DNA of 64,000 nucleotides from JALOLV01 sp046295175 (GTDB taxonomy: Bacteria; Bacteroidota; Bacteroidia; Cytophagales; Spirosomataceae): positions 1,240,001-1,304,000 of the forward strand of contig JBKBNY010000001.1 of the NCBI GenBank assembly GCA_046295175.1, given 5' to 3'. A program made the translations under genes and the position numbers. The notes beneath the pieces were generated by a model, which saw nothing but the letters and a program-made list of their open reading frames with translations, ran no database searches and was not told the origin of the DNA. This document shows, one piece after another, positions 39,953-48,908 of the stretch. Position 1 is the first letter of the stretch; each line of letters begins with the position of its first letter.

Positions 39953-42900
39953 ATGAATTTCAAAACCTTTACATTACTCTTTTTATTGACCGCACTGCTT
40001 TCGTGCAACAAAGAATCTACCCAAAACACCCCGATTTTTGAATTAATCGAAGATTCGGGCATTGATTTTACGAATAGTGTCAAAGAAACCAAAGATTTCA
40101 ATATCCTGACCTACCGCAATTTTTACAACGGCGGCGGCGTGGCAATTGGCGATATTAACAACGACGGTCTCGCTGATATTTACTTTACATCTAACCAATC
40201 AAAAAATCGTCTTTTTCTCAATAAAGGGGGACTAAAATTTGAAGACATCACCGAAAAAGCAGGTGTTGGCGGTACTCGTGCGTGGAGTACGGGCGTGAGC
40301 ATGGCCGATGTCAATGGCGATGGCTGGCTCGATATTTATGTTTGTAATTCGGGAGACGTCAAAGGCGATAACAAAGAAAATGAGTTATTCATCAATAACC
40401 AAAACGGCACTTTTACCGAACGAGCCAAAGAATATAACCTCAATAACCAAGGATACAGCACCCACGCAGCATTTTTTGATTATGATGCCGATGGCGATTT
40501 GGATTGCTATATTCTGAATAATTCTTTCAAAAATCCGGGCAAAATAGAATTGTATTCGAGTATGCGGAATACTCCCGACCTGCTCGGAGGCGATAAATTA
40601 ATGCGAAATGACCTTGCCACCAAAGGGGGGTTCACTGATGTTACCCAAGAAGCAGGTATTTATAGTTCGGCGATTGGCTTTGGTTTGGGAGTTGCCACCG
40701 GCGATTTGAATGGCGATAATCTACCTGATTTGTATATCTCGAATGACTTTTTTGAACGAGATTACCTCTATATCAACAATGGCAACGGCACTTTTACCGA
40801 AGACCTCAGCAACCGCACCGACTACGTGAGTACGTCGAGCATGGGAGCCGATATTGCCGATATTAATGGCGATGGATTCTCCGAAATTTTTACGACCGAC
40901 ATGCTATCGGCCGACCAAGAACGAATCCAAACCAAAATGGTTTTTGAGCCGTATCACATCGAAGATTTGAAATACCGAGCCAACTACCATTATCAGCTTC
41001 CACAAAACTGTTTGCAACTAAACAACGGCAAGGGGTATTTTCAGGAAATCTCCAATCTGGCGGGAGTTTCGGCTACCGATTGGTCGTGGGGAGCATTGAT
41101 TTTTGATTTTCAGAACGATGGCAAAAACGACATTTTTGTGTCAAATGGCATCAATCGTGATATTATGGATGGCGATTTTCGTGAATTTTTGGAAGGAATT
41201 GATAGAACCCACGATACACAAAGCCTAACCGAAAAAATGCCCTCGACTCCGCTCTCAAACTACGCATTTGTCAATAAAACTGATTTACAATTTGAGAATC
41301 AAGCAGCCAGTATCGGTCTCGGAAGCAAAACTTTTAGTAACGGCTCGGCCTATGCCGACCTCGACAACGATGGAGATTTAGACCTCGTTGTCAACAACCT
41401 CAACCAACCATCGGCGATTTACAAAAATTTGAGTTCCGAAAGTAAGATTGGTAATTACCTAAAACTTGATTTCAAGGGTAAAACCGCCAATCCGTTTGGG
41501 ATTGGAGCAAAGGTAATCATCGAAAATAAAGGTAAAATCTGGGTAAAAGAGAATTACACCAATCGAGGGTTTCAGAGTAGCATTGAGCCAAATTTAGTTT
41601 TTGGATTGGGCGATTCCGAAAGTATCGAAAAACTGACCGTAATTTGGGCCGATGGGAGTTTTCAAGAGTTAAAGGGCATCAAAACCAATCAGAAAATTTC
41701 CCTCAACCAGAGCAATGCCTCGGGTAAATATTCACCAAAACCATTTTCGCAGTTTGCGTACCAAGACCTAAGTTCACAGCTTTTTGGGACAGAGGCATTC
41801 CACAAAGAGAACGAGTTTAATGACTTTAACCAAGAGATTCTACTAAACCAAATGCTCTCAACCGAAGGTCCACGGATTCTGAAAGCCGATGTCAACAAAG
41901 ACGGACTCGAAGACGTCTTGCTTTTGGGTGCAAAAGATGATGCTGATAAGCTATTTGTACAGGCCGCCAACGGAAAATTCACCCAAAGCAACAAAGCAAT
42001 TTTTGATAATGACAAAGGTTTTGAAAGCACCTGCGGTGCATTTTTCGACTTAGAAAACGATGGCGATTTAGATTTGCTCATTGGTTCGGGAGGTAACGAA
42101 CCCGCCGAGAGCATCAAGTTTATCGTGAGGCTGTACATCAATGATGGCAAAGGGAATTTTCGAGTTGACCCATCCCGAATACCGCCTTTGGTTGCCAATT
42201 TATCCACAATCCAAGTTGCGGATGTTGATAAAGATGGCTTTATCGATGTTTTCTTTGGAGCAAGGTGCGTGGTGGGCAGTTATGGTCTAAAACCCAAACA
42301 TTATCTCGTAAAAAATGTGGGCGGACAATGGCAAGATATTACACCCGCAAGTTTTGCCGATTTGGGCATGGTCACCGATGCCGCTTGGGCCGATACCGAT
42401 AAAGACGGCTGGACTGACCTCACCGTAGTTGGCGACTGGATGCCGATAACCGTTTTTAAAAATGACAACGGAATCATCGGTGAAGTCAAACCGATTGGTG
42501 GTTCGTCGGGTTGGTGGCAGCGTATCAAAGCCGAAGATTTAGACAACGACGGAAACGTGGATTTGGTGGTTGGGAATTGGGGATTGAATTCTAAATTCAG
42601 AACCTCAAAAGATAGTCCAATCAATATGAAGGTCGCGGATTTTGACCAAAACGGTAAATCAGAATTTATCATCAATTGGTTTCCGCCAATGACCCCGAAG
42701 TTGTATCCGTGGGCACCCAAAATCGAGCTGACGGCTCAGATTCCGTCTCTCAAAAAAGAAGGTTTAAAATACGCAGACTTTGCCAAAATGACCTACGAAG
42801 ATTTGTTTGCAACTCAACCAAATGATTTAGTCACGTACCAATCAGAAACTTTGGCGAGTTCTGTTTTATGGAATGACGGCAACGGAAACTTTACCATCGC

Positions 42901-43186
42901 TCAATTACCAATTGAAGCACAATTTGCCCCAATTTTTGCCATAAACGTATCAGATTTCAATAAAGATGGTATAAAAGATGTCTTCTTAGCAGGTAATTTT
43001 TATGCTCTCAAACCCCAAATGGGGCGTCATGCCGCGTCGAGAGGGTTGGTTCTGTTAGGACAAAAAGATAAAAAATTCATTGCAAAACCATTGAATCTCA
43101 AAGGCGAATTCAGAGATGTCGTGATGATAAAAAACCAATTGATTTTAGCACGAAATAATGATAAAGTGCTTTCGATTGGGTTTTGA
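39953..43186 (+). CDS. FG-GAP/VCBS repeat lipoprotein with ASPIC/UnbV domain (CRTAC1-like, paralogue)
   Basis: The protein has 1077 aa from ATG 39953 (MNFKTFTLLFLLTALLSCNK, lipobox LLSC). A longer frame from 39794 would overlap the propeller gene and translate the hairpin at 39865. Calcium-loop blades include DINNDGLADIYFTSNQS, DVNGDGWLDIYVC and DLDNDGDLDLVV. The ASPIC/UnbV part carries VKENYTNRGFQSSIEPN and LVFGLGDSESIEKLTVIW. It matches the 34957-38190 protein along its whole length and has the same total length, though without the repeat-encoded insert. The dense hairpin array that follows separates it from susD on the other strand. Confidence 0.9.
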   Translation: MNFKTFTLLFLLTALLSCNKESTQNTPIFELIEDSGIDFTNSVKETKDFNILTYRNFYNGGGVAIGDINNDGLADIYFTSNQSKNRLFLNKGGLKFEDITEKAGVGGTRAWSTGVSMADVNGDGWLDIYVCNSGDVKGDNKENELFINNQNGTFTERAKEYNLNNQGYSTHAAFFDYDADGDLDCYILNNSFKNPGKIELYSSMRNTPDLLGGDKLMRNDLATKGGFTDVTQEAGIYSSAIGFGLGVATGDLNGDNLPDLYISNDFFERDYLYINNGNGTFTEDLSNRTDYVSTSSMGADIADINGDGFSEIFTTDMLSADQERIQTKMVFEPYHIEDLKYRANYHYQLPQNCLQLNNGKGYFQEISNLAGVSATDWSWGALIFDFQNDGKNDIFVSNGINRDIMDGDFREFLEGIDRTHDTQSLTEKMPSTPLSNYAFVNKTDLQFENQAASIGLGSKTFSNGSAYADLDNDGDLDLVVNNLNQPSAIYKNLSSESKIGNYLKLDFKGKTANPFGIGAKVIIENKGKIWVKENYTNRGFQSSIEPNLVFGLGDSESIEKLTVIWADGSFQELKGIKTNQKISLNQSNASGKYSPKPFSQFAYQDLSSQLFGTEAFHKENEFNDFNQEILLNQMLSTEGPRILKADVNKDGLEDVLLLGAKDDADKLFVQAANGKFTQSNKAIFDNDKGFESTCGAFFDLENDGDLDLLIGSGGNEPAESIKFIVRLYINDGKGNFRVDPSRIPPLVANLSTIQVADVDKDGFIDVFFGARCVVGSYGLKPKHYLVKNVGGQWQDITPASFADLGMVTDAAWADTDKDGWTDLTVVGDWMPITVFKNDNGIIGEVKPIGGSSGWWQRIKAEDLDNDGNVDLVVGNWGLNSKFRTSKDSPINMKVADFDQNGKSEFIINWFPPMTPKLYPWAPKIELTAQIPSLKKEGLKYADFAKMTYEDLFATQPNDLVTYQSETLASSVLWNDGNGNFTIAQLPIEAQFAPIFAINVSDFNKDGIKDVFLAGNFYALKPQMGRHAASRGLVLLGQKDKKFIAKPLNLKGEFRDVVMIKNQLILARNNDKVLSIGF

Positions 43187-43586
43187 ATAAAATGAGGCGA
43201 GAGAATTTACCCCGCTCTGCGAAGTGTCCCACTTCGTAGTTGCGTTTGCCACAATGGAATTGTCGTTCTCTGAACGACCCCACCAAGTTTCTTTTGCATT
43301 TTATAGTACGTGAAAAAACTTCCCTAAAAAAACCGTGACACGGCTAAACCATAATAGCCTGATTTTCAATGTTAATGGTTCGAGCCGTGCCACGGATTCT
43401 ATCCCTTATTTTTGACGATGTTATTTCACAACCCAACTGGTCGAAGACTTCCGACTTGTAGGTCTGTCTTCGACCGAACAAATAATGAAAGTCCGAATGA
43501 CTTTTAATAATCATTGCTCGCCAAGGAGCAAATACTAAGAACTAATTCTTACTCTGCAAACTTTACTTTCTACTGCTTTCTAAATA
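43186..43586. repeat. Array of at least six hairpins between the ASPIC and susD genes
   Basis: Stems in order: CTGCGAAGTG-TCC-CACTTCGTAG (43217-43239), GTCGTTC-TCT-GAACGAC (43262-43278), a long imperfect stem CCGTG.CACGGCT..AACCAT with ATGGTT..AGCCGTG.CACGG (43333-43395), GGTCGAAGAC / GTCTTCGACC (43439-43475), AAAGTC / GACTTT (43488-43504), TTGCTC / GAGCAA (43514-43531) and AAGAA / TTCTT (43537-43550). The array is bracketed by a 17-nt direct repeat AATAAAATGAGGCGAGA at 43186-43202 and 43583-43599. No gene is visible in it. Confidence 0.75.
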
Positions 43587-43616
43587 AAATGAGGCGAGAA
43601 TTGACCCGCCTCATTT
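43587..43616 (-). terminator. Terminator of the susCD operon
   Basis: AAATGAGGCG / CGCCTCATTT is a perfect 10-bp stem with a 10-nt loop, 30 nt beyond the susD stop. The left half is copied at 43186-43202 as part of the direct repeat. Confidence 0.75.
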
Positions 43617-43646
43617 ATATCTAATCCTATTTTTTAAATCAAAATT

Positions 43647-45188
43647 TTATTTTCCGCCATCCCACCAAACTTTGGTTGTGTATTCGTTTGGCAACGAAGC
43701 ACCCGCTTGGAAGTTAGCACCGTTGATAGCTACTTCACCATTCGGAATCCTCAATTTACGTGGGATAGTTCCGCCAGTTACGTTTCCTTGGTAGTTTACC
43801 GGTGTCAATTTAGGGAAGCCCGTTCTTCTCCAGTCTGCCCAAGCATCCCACCAGTTAAAGAATTTAGAAACCCACATTTGCTCACCGATAGACTCTAAGC
43901 CTTTATAAGGATTAGCCGCAATGTAAGCTGCTGCATCGGCATCCGATACTTTAAGCGAAGCATCGTAGTGGTCCCATTGTTGAAGAGCCGCTTTTACACC
44001 CTTATTATAGTGTCCAGCCGCATCAGTTACACCACCGATTTTTCTTTCGGCAGCCTCTGCCAATAAGAACTCTACCTCCGAGAAATTCATGAATACGTAG
44101 TCTTCATCATCATCCAACATTTTAGGATTAATGATTGAGAATTCTTCTAAAACGTTAGCACCCGGCTTGCCCAAAAATGTTTGAAGCGTACCAGCATCCA
44201 ATCCGTTTGGAAGACCCTTCTGAGCATCGAAAGCCATATTGCCTTTTACACCACCCGAGAAAATCAACAAACGTGGGTCTTTTTTAGCTTTAAGCCAATT
44301 TACCAATGTCGCACTCAATGGCGAAGGCTGACCACCATCGCCCTGTGCAAACGCACGAGAGATACCGTTTTGGTTGGTCCATTCGCTTGGCCCGAGAGAT
44401 GTCTTAATCATCGCACGGTCAGACATTTCGGTCATTACACCACCTGCCACTGCTTTAGCAACAAATTCATTTGCTTTGGCGGCATCCACGTTAGAAATAC
44501 GCATTGCCAAACGCAACAAAAGCGAGTTCCCGAATTTTTTCCACTTCGCTACATTTCCACCGTAAAAAAGGTCGGCATTAGCAAAACCATCATCGGGGTT
44601 TGAAGTGTTCAAAGCCGTTGTAGCCTCCGAAACCTCTTTCAACAAATCGGCATAAATGGCCGACTGTGCCGTGTATTTAGGAAAGAAAATACCACCCGAA
44701 ATACCCTTTAGGGCTTCTTCGTAAGGAATATTTCCGTAATAATCGGTCAAACGCATGAAATTATAAGCCTTCAAAATACGAGCAGCTTCACGCATATTTT
44801 TTCTTCGACCTTCTTCAAAACCACCAGGACCAGTTTGTCTGATGATTTCGGCTAAGTTTTGCAAAACATCATTGTAAAGAAATTCCCACGGAGCAGTGTT
44901 AGTCTCGCCGTTATCGGTGTATTTATCACCCGGAGCGATACCACCACCAATATTTGCAATCTGCTGAATCGCATGACCCATCATACCAATATTTGTACGC
45001 CAGTCAATGTAGCGGTTATCGCCTCTCGAACCACCCGATGCCGTACCCAATTGGGCCGATGTCATCAAGAAATTCATATCAATTGTGTTCGGAGCTTGCG
45101 GGTTAATATTTAACTCTTTCAGCTCATCTGTATCGCAACTGCTATTAAATAAAACTAATGCTAAGCAGCTTATAAATATTTTTTTCAT
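43647..45188 (-). CDS. susD-like: SusD/RagB family nutrient-binding lipoprotein
   Basis: The protein has 513 aa starting at ATG 45188 (MKKIFISCLALVLFNSSCDT; lipobox with Cys 18). The tetratricopeptide-like SusD fold shows in AARILKAYNFMRLTDYYGNIPYEEAL, KWKKFGNSLLLRLAMRIS, FMNFSEVEFLLAEAA and the C-terminal WWDAWADWRRTGFPKLTPV with IPRKLRIPNGE. It belongs to the second SusD family type (SusD-like 2). It forms the lid of a SusC pore and captures an oligosaccharide or other ligand. It starts 23 nt after susC. The nature of the ligand is not evident. Confidence 0.95.
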   Translation of the reverse strand: MKKIFISCLALVLFNSSCDTDELKELNINPQAPNTIDMNFLMTSAQLGTASGGSRGDNRYIDWRTNIGMMGHAIQQIANIGGGIAPGDKYTDNGETNTAPWEFLYNDVLQNLAEIIRQTGPGGFEEGRRKNMREAARILKAYNFMRLTDYYGNIPYEEALKGISGGIFFPKYTAQSAIYADLLKEVSEATTALNTSNPDDGFANADLFYGGNVAKWKKFGNSLLLRLAMRISNVDAAKANEFVAKAVAGGVMTEMSDRAMIKTSLGPSEWTNQNGISRAFAQGDGGQPSPLSATLVNWLKAKKDPRLLIFSGGVKGNMAFDAQKGLPNGLDAGTLQTFLGKPGANVLEEFSIINPKMLDDDEDYVFMNFSEVEFLLAEAAERKIGGVTDAAGHYNKGVKAALQQWDHYDASLKVSDADAAAYIAANPYKGLESIGEQMWVSKFFNWWDAWADWRRTGFPKLTPVNYQGNVTGGTIPRKLRIPNGEVAINGANFQAGASLPNEYTTKVWWDGGK

Positions 45189-45211
45189 ATACATTGTCAA
45201 AAAATTTAGGA

Positions 45212-48200
45212 TTAATAAGTAATACTTAGGTTGATACCGTAACTTCTGGTCGCAGGAACACCGAAGTATTCGAGACCTTGAGCACCGCCACTGAAAGCGT
45301 AGGTTGATTCGGGGTCAACATTTGGGATATTCTTGAATAATACCGCCAAATTTCTACCCACAAACGAAAGCGTTACTTTGTTGAATGGAGTCTTGCCTAC
45401 TACTGATTTAGGTAAATCGTATCCTAATGTAAGCTGACGAAGTTTGATAAAACTTGCATCGTACAAATACGCTGCGGCATCGCGGTTTCCTAAGTTACCC
45501 CAGTAGTTTGATGCTTGTTGAGGCGTAAGTGTAAGGTTAAGTGGTTCGCCTTTTTCGTTAACTCCAGTTAGAGTCAATGGCTCTTCGCCCGCTCTACCTT
45601 GTAGCGACCTCTGAGAGAAGCCCCACTGGTCTATACTTTGGTTTGTACCAGAGTGGATATTTCCGCCAGCTTTTACATCAATCAAGAAATCAAGATTAAC
45701 TCCTTTATATGACAATGTGTTGTTCCAACCACCTGTCCATTTAGCCACCGAGTTTCCGATGATTTCGTAAGCATCATTTCTAACTGGCAGACCATCGGCA
45801 GTATAAACTGGTTGACCGTTGATTTTCTTTTGAGTCACACCCGTAATCACACCGTAAGGATACCCCACAACGTGTTTAATGAATGTTGTACGAGTTCTTG
45901 ATTCTTCAAAAGTAAGCTCGGTAGCACCTTCTATCAAACTAATTACTTTGTTGTTGTTTTTAGCGAAATTGAATGAGGTCTCCCACTGAACAGCCTTTCC
46001 TTTTATCGGATTTCCGCTAATCAAAAGCTCGATACCACGGTTTCTTAATTTACCAATGTTTACCGATGTACTCGTAAAGCCAGACGCCGCCGAGATTGAA
46101 GCATTCAAAATATCGTTGGTTGTATTTTGGTCATAATAACCCACATCGACACCCAATCTTCCGTTAAAGAATTTCAAATCAACACCAAATTCTAACTCGG
46201 TTGAGAGAGCTGGTTCGAGATTTGGGTTGGCAATTGTGCCTTTGTTGGCAAAGCTTGCCATGTTGCGACCCAAGTGAGGGTTTCCGTTTAAGCCGTAAGG
46301 TTGCGATAGCTGATATGCCCCGAGTGAGCCTGTCAAACCCACCTGAGCCCAAGACGCTCTCAGCTTACCAAACGTAAACCAATCTGGTAGTTTGTCTTTA
46401 ATCATGTCTGTGGCAACCCAGCTCAAACCAACCGATGGATAAAGAATACCTTTTCCGTTTAGAATCGAGAACCAGTCTTTACGAGCCGTGGCCGTCAAGA
46501 AAAGGTAATTATCCCAGCCAATTTCGGCCGAACCAAATATCGAATTAATACCAGATTGACTGAAATCATAGCCAAAGTTACGGTTATTGGCAACATTGAG
46601 TGCATGGAAGAAAGGCACCGAGAAACCGTTACCATTGGCAGAGATTCTCTCAAATTTACCAAATTGCTTATTACCCCCTACAAAGGTATTGACCGAAAGT
46701 TTACCAAAATCATCATTGAAACCTATCATGATGTCGGTATTGTTTTCTTGGTTTTGTTGGAAATACTCCCCGATACTACCGCCAGTCTGATAGCCCGTTC
46801 CTTGCGGAGTAAGACCTTCATATTTGGTGTAATAATTATCGGCACTCATACGGCCTTGCACATATAAATAATCTGTGATGTCGTATCTGATAGCCGCCGA
46901 AGCAGTTATACGGTCTCTTTTTGTGTTGTTTTTGAATTGATATGCTGCAAAATATGCATTAGAACCCCAGAAGTTTGAGTAATTTGAGAGAAACTCTAAA
47001 CCCGCATATCGGTTACCCGCCGCATAGAGAGCAGGGTCCCAACCAGCAGGAATCGCACCTGGTTTGTTAGGGTCTCCTTTGGTGTCTTCTACGTTTACGT
47101 TGGCAGGTAATCTCCAAACGGCTTCGTTGGCATTACCCGGAGAGTCTGATACACGAGCTCGGTTTTTGGTAGATTCTCTTGTGTATAAAATCTTACCCGT
47201 GACGGTTACTCGTTTACCAAATTTTGAATTGGTCGAAAACGAGACGTTTGTACGGTCAAATCCAGAATTTGGAGTGATTGTAGAAGAGCGTAAGTCGGCA
47301 AATCCTAAACGGAAATTCTGCTGCCCATTTCCACCAGTCAATGCCACCGAATTTGTAAGTGCATTACCAGTTTGGAAAAAACGTGAGAAATTATCGCCTG
47401 CATAAGTATAAGGTCTTTGAACCCCATCGACACCCATTACCATTCGGCCATCAAGAGCTGGTCCCCAGCCTTGTAAACCCCAATCAGATGATTGCTGAAC
47501 GGTCGTCGGAGCAGTAGCTACACCATTGATATAAGCACCTTGTCCGTATTTCGTTTGTAAATCAGCTTGGTTATTGAGGGCTTCGGCCACATAGTTCATG
47601 TTGTACTCAAGACCAATCCCTTTTCTTTTTGTTCCTTTTTTGGTTGTGATGTTGATTACACCATAACCACCACGAGAACCATAGAGAGCCGCAGCGTTTG
47701 CACCTTTCAATACCGTAATAGACTCAATATCATCTGGGTTTAAAGATGTAAGACCATCGCCACCATCTGAGCCACCCCAAAGACCAACCGAGCCACCCTG
47801 GCTGTTATCCATCGGAACACCATCAATTACATAAAGTGGTTGGTTTTGCCCACCCAACGACTTATTACCTCTGATGATAATCCTCGACGAACCACCCGCA
47901 CCGTTGGCAGGTGTTGTTACGTTTACGCCCGCAATACGACCCGAAAGCGAGTTACCCAAGTTATTTACACGAGCCTGAGTAAACTTATCGCCATTTACTT
48001 CTTGGATAGAATACTGAAGTGCTCGTTTTTCGCGGCTTACACCGAGGGCTGTTACTACAACCTCGCCCATTGTGCTTGCGTCGGTTTCTAATTCTACATC
48101 AATCGTGGTGCTGTTGCCCACTACAACCTCTTTTGAGGTATAACCGATGTAGCTAAACGTAAGGGTCTGCCCCTTTTTTACGCTGATTGAGTACTTCCCT

Positions 48201-48382
48201 TGTGCATCGGTTGTTGTACCAGTACTTGTGCCTTTTATCAAGACATTCACCCCGTATAGGAGGTCTCCATTTGCTTCCGCCACTTTTCCCGACACTTTCA
48301 TTTCTTGTGCCAACACTCCGGTGAGTGTCGCCAAGAAAATCGAGAGAAAGGCGATACTTTTAAGGTAGAAGTTTTGTTTCAT
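45212..48382 (-). CDS. susC-like: SusC/RagA family TonB-dependent outer-membrane receptor
   Basis: The protein has 1056 aa. There is a signal peptide (to about residue 25, IFLATLTGVLAQ), a carboxypeptidase-D regulatory-like domain (about 28-105, VSGKVAEANGDLLYGVNVLI), a TonB-linked linker (MGEVVVTALGVSREKRAL), and the SusC plug motif (PLYVIDGVPMDNS; LNPDDIESITVLKGANAAALYGSRG). A 22-strand barrel ends in SYGINLSITY with the terminal aromatic. It imports the ligand held by SusD, using TonB energy. It is the first gene of the susCD operon. No clear TAnnTTTG element is seen upstream on the minus strand, so another sigma factor or regulator may act. Confidence 0.96.
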   Translation of the reverse strand: MKQNFYLKSIAFLSIFLATLTGVLAQEMKVSGKVAEANGDLLYGVNVLIKGTSTGTTTDAQGKYSISVKKGQTLTFSYIGYTSKEVVVGNSTTIDVELETDASTMGEVVVTALGVSREKRALQYSIQEVNGDKFTQARVNNLGNSLSGRIAGVNVTTPANGAGGSSRIIIRGNKSLGGQNQPLYVIDGVPMDNSQGGSVGLWGGSDGGDGLTSLNPDDIESITVLKGANAAALYGSRGGYGVINITTKKGTKRKGIGLEYNMNYVAEALNNQADLQTKYGQGAYINGVATAPTTVQQSSDWGLQGWGPALDGRMVMGVDGVQRPYTYAGDNFSRFFQTGNALTNSVALTGGNGQQNFRLGFADLRSSTITPNSGFDRTNVSFSTNSKFGKRVTVTGKILYTRESTKNRARVSDSPGNANEAVWRLPANVNVEDTKGDPNKPGAIPAGWDPALYAAGNRYAGLEFLSNYSNFWGSNAYFAAYQFKNNTKRDRITASAAIRYDITDYLYVQGRMSADNYYTKYEGLTPQGTGYQTGGSIGEYFQQNQENNTDIMIGFNDDFGKLSVNTFVGGNKQFGKFERISANGNGFSVPFFHALNVANNRNFGYDFSQSGINSIFGSAEIGWDNYLFLTATARKDWFSILNGKGILYPSVGLSWVATDMIKDKLPDWFTFGKLRASWAQVGLTGSLGAYQLSQPYGLNGNPHLGRNMASFANKGTIANPNLEPALSTELEFGVDLKFFNGRLGVDVGYYDQNTTNDILNASISAASGFTSTSVNIGKLRNRGIELLISGNPIKGKAVQWETSFNFAKNNNKVISLIEGATELTFEESRTRTTFIKHVVGYPYGVITGVTQKKINGQPVYTADGLPVRNDAYEIIGNSVAKWTGGWNNTLSYKGVNLDFLIDVKAGGNIHSGTNQSIDQWGFSQRSLQGRAGEEPLTLTGVNEKGEPLNLTLTPQQASNYWGNLGNRDAAAYLYDASFIKLRQLTLGYDLPKSVVGKTPFNKVTLSFVGRNLAVLFKNIPNVDPESTYAFSGGAQGLEYFGVPATRSYGINLSITY

Positions 48383-48908
48383 AAAAGAATAAATTTTGAT
48401 TAAAAAAAATTAGATTAAGAAAAGTTATGTTAACAATTGGGCAATACGATTTTAACATGCTTATTTCAGCACACAATAAAGTATAGTATTCTGGGATGTA
48501 AAAACAATGAAATTATTTCACAAATTAATGCAAAATATTTATCATAAGGATAGTATTATTTTAACACTTTGTAGCATAAAAAAAACAATTATTGGTGCGA
48601 TTCAATTATTATATGTTAATGTAGGAAAAATCTTGATATAATCAAATTTTTTATTCATAAAATCACAAAAAACAATTATTTATCACCAATTTGGATTTAC
48701 TTGTAAATTAGAATATTAATTTCTATCAATAATTTGTTAATTTATTAAAAACCATAAACTAACTTTGCGAAATTTCGCAGGGTTTAGTTACGAAACTCCA
48801 AAAATTTAAACTTTAAATAGGCGATTTTACCCATTTGTAAATGGTGTAATTTGCCGAGATTAAATAAAAATTTTAGAGGCGGAGTAACTCAATGAATAAA
48901 ATCTAAAA
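48383..48908. other. 526-bp AT-rich divergent control region between susC and sucA
   Basis: It contains the sucA promoter and palindrome (48733-48778) and long poly-A and poly-T tracts around 48580-48700, probably curved DNA. No coding region is seen. The minus-strand susC promoter could not be identified. Confidence 0.6.
48733..48778 (+). promoter_or_regulatory. sucA promoter with palindrome at the start of transcription
   Basis: TTTG (48733-48736) and TAACTTTG (48760-48767) with a 23-nt spacer. The last G of the -7 box begins the 12-bp palindrome GCGAAATTTCGC (48767-48778), which covers the expected start of transcription. A repressor operator or a 5'-end hairpin are the two readings. Confidence 0.5.

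Noticed and set aside
43186..43586. CRISPR-like array
   Set aside because: The stems all differ in sequence and spacing; there are no regular identical repeats with unique spacers.
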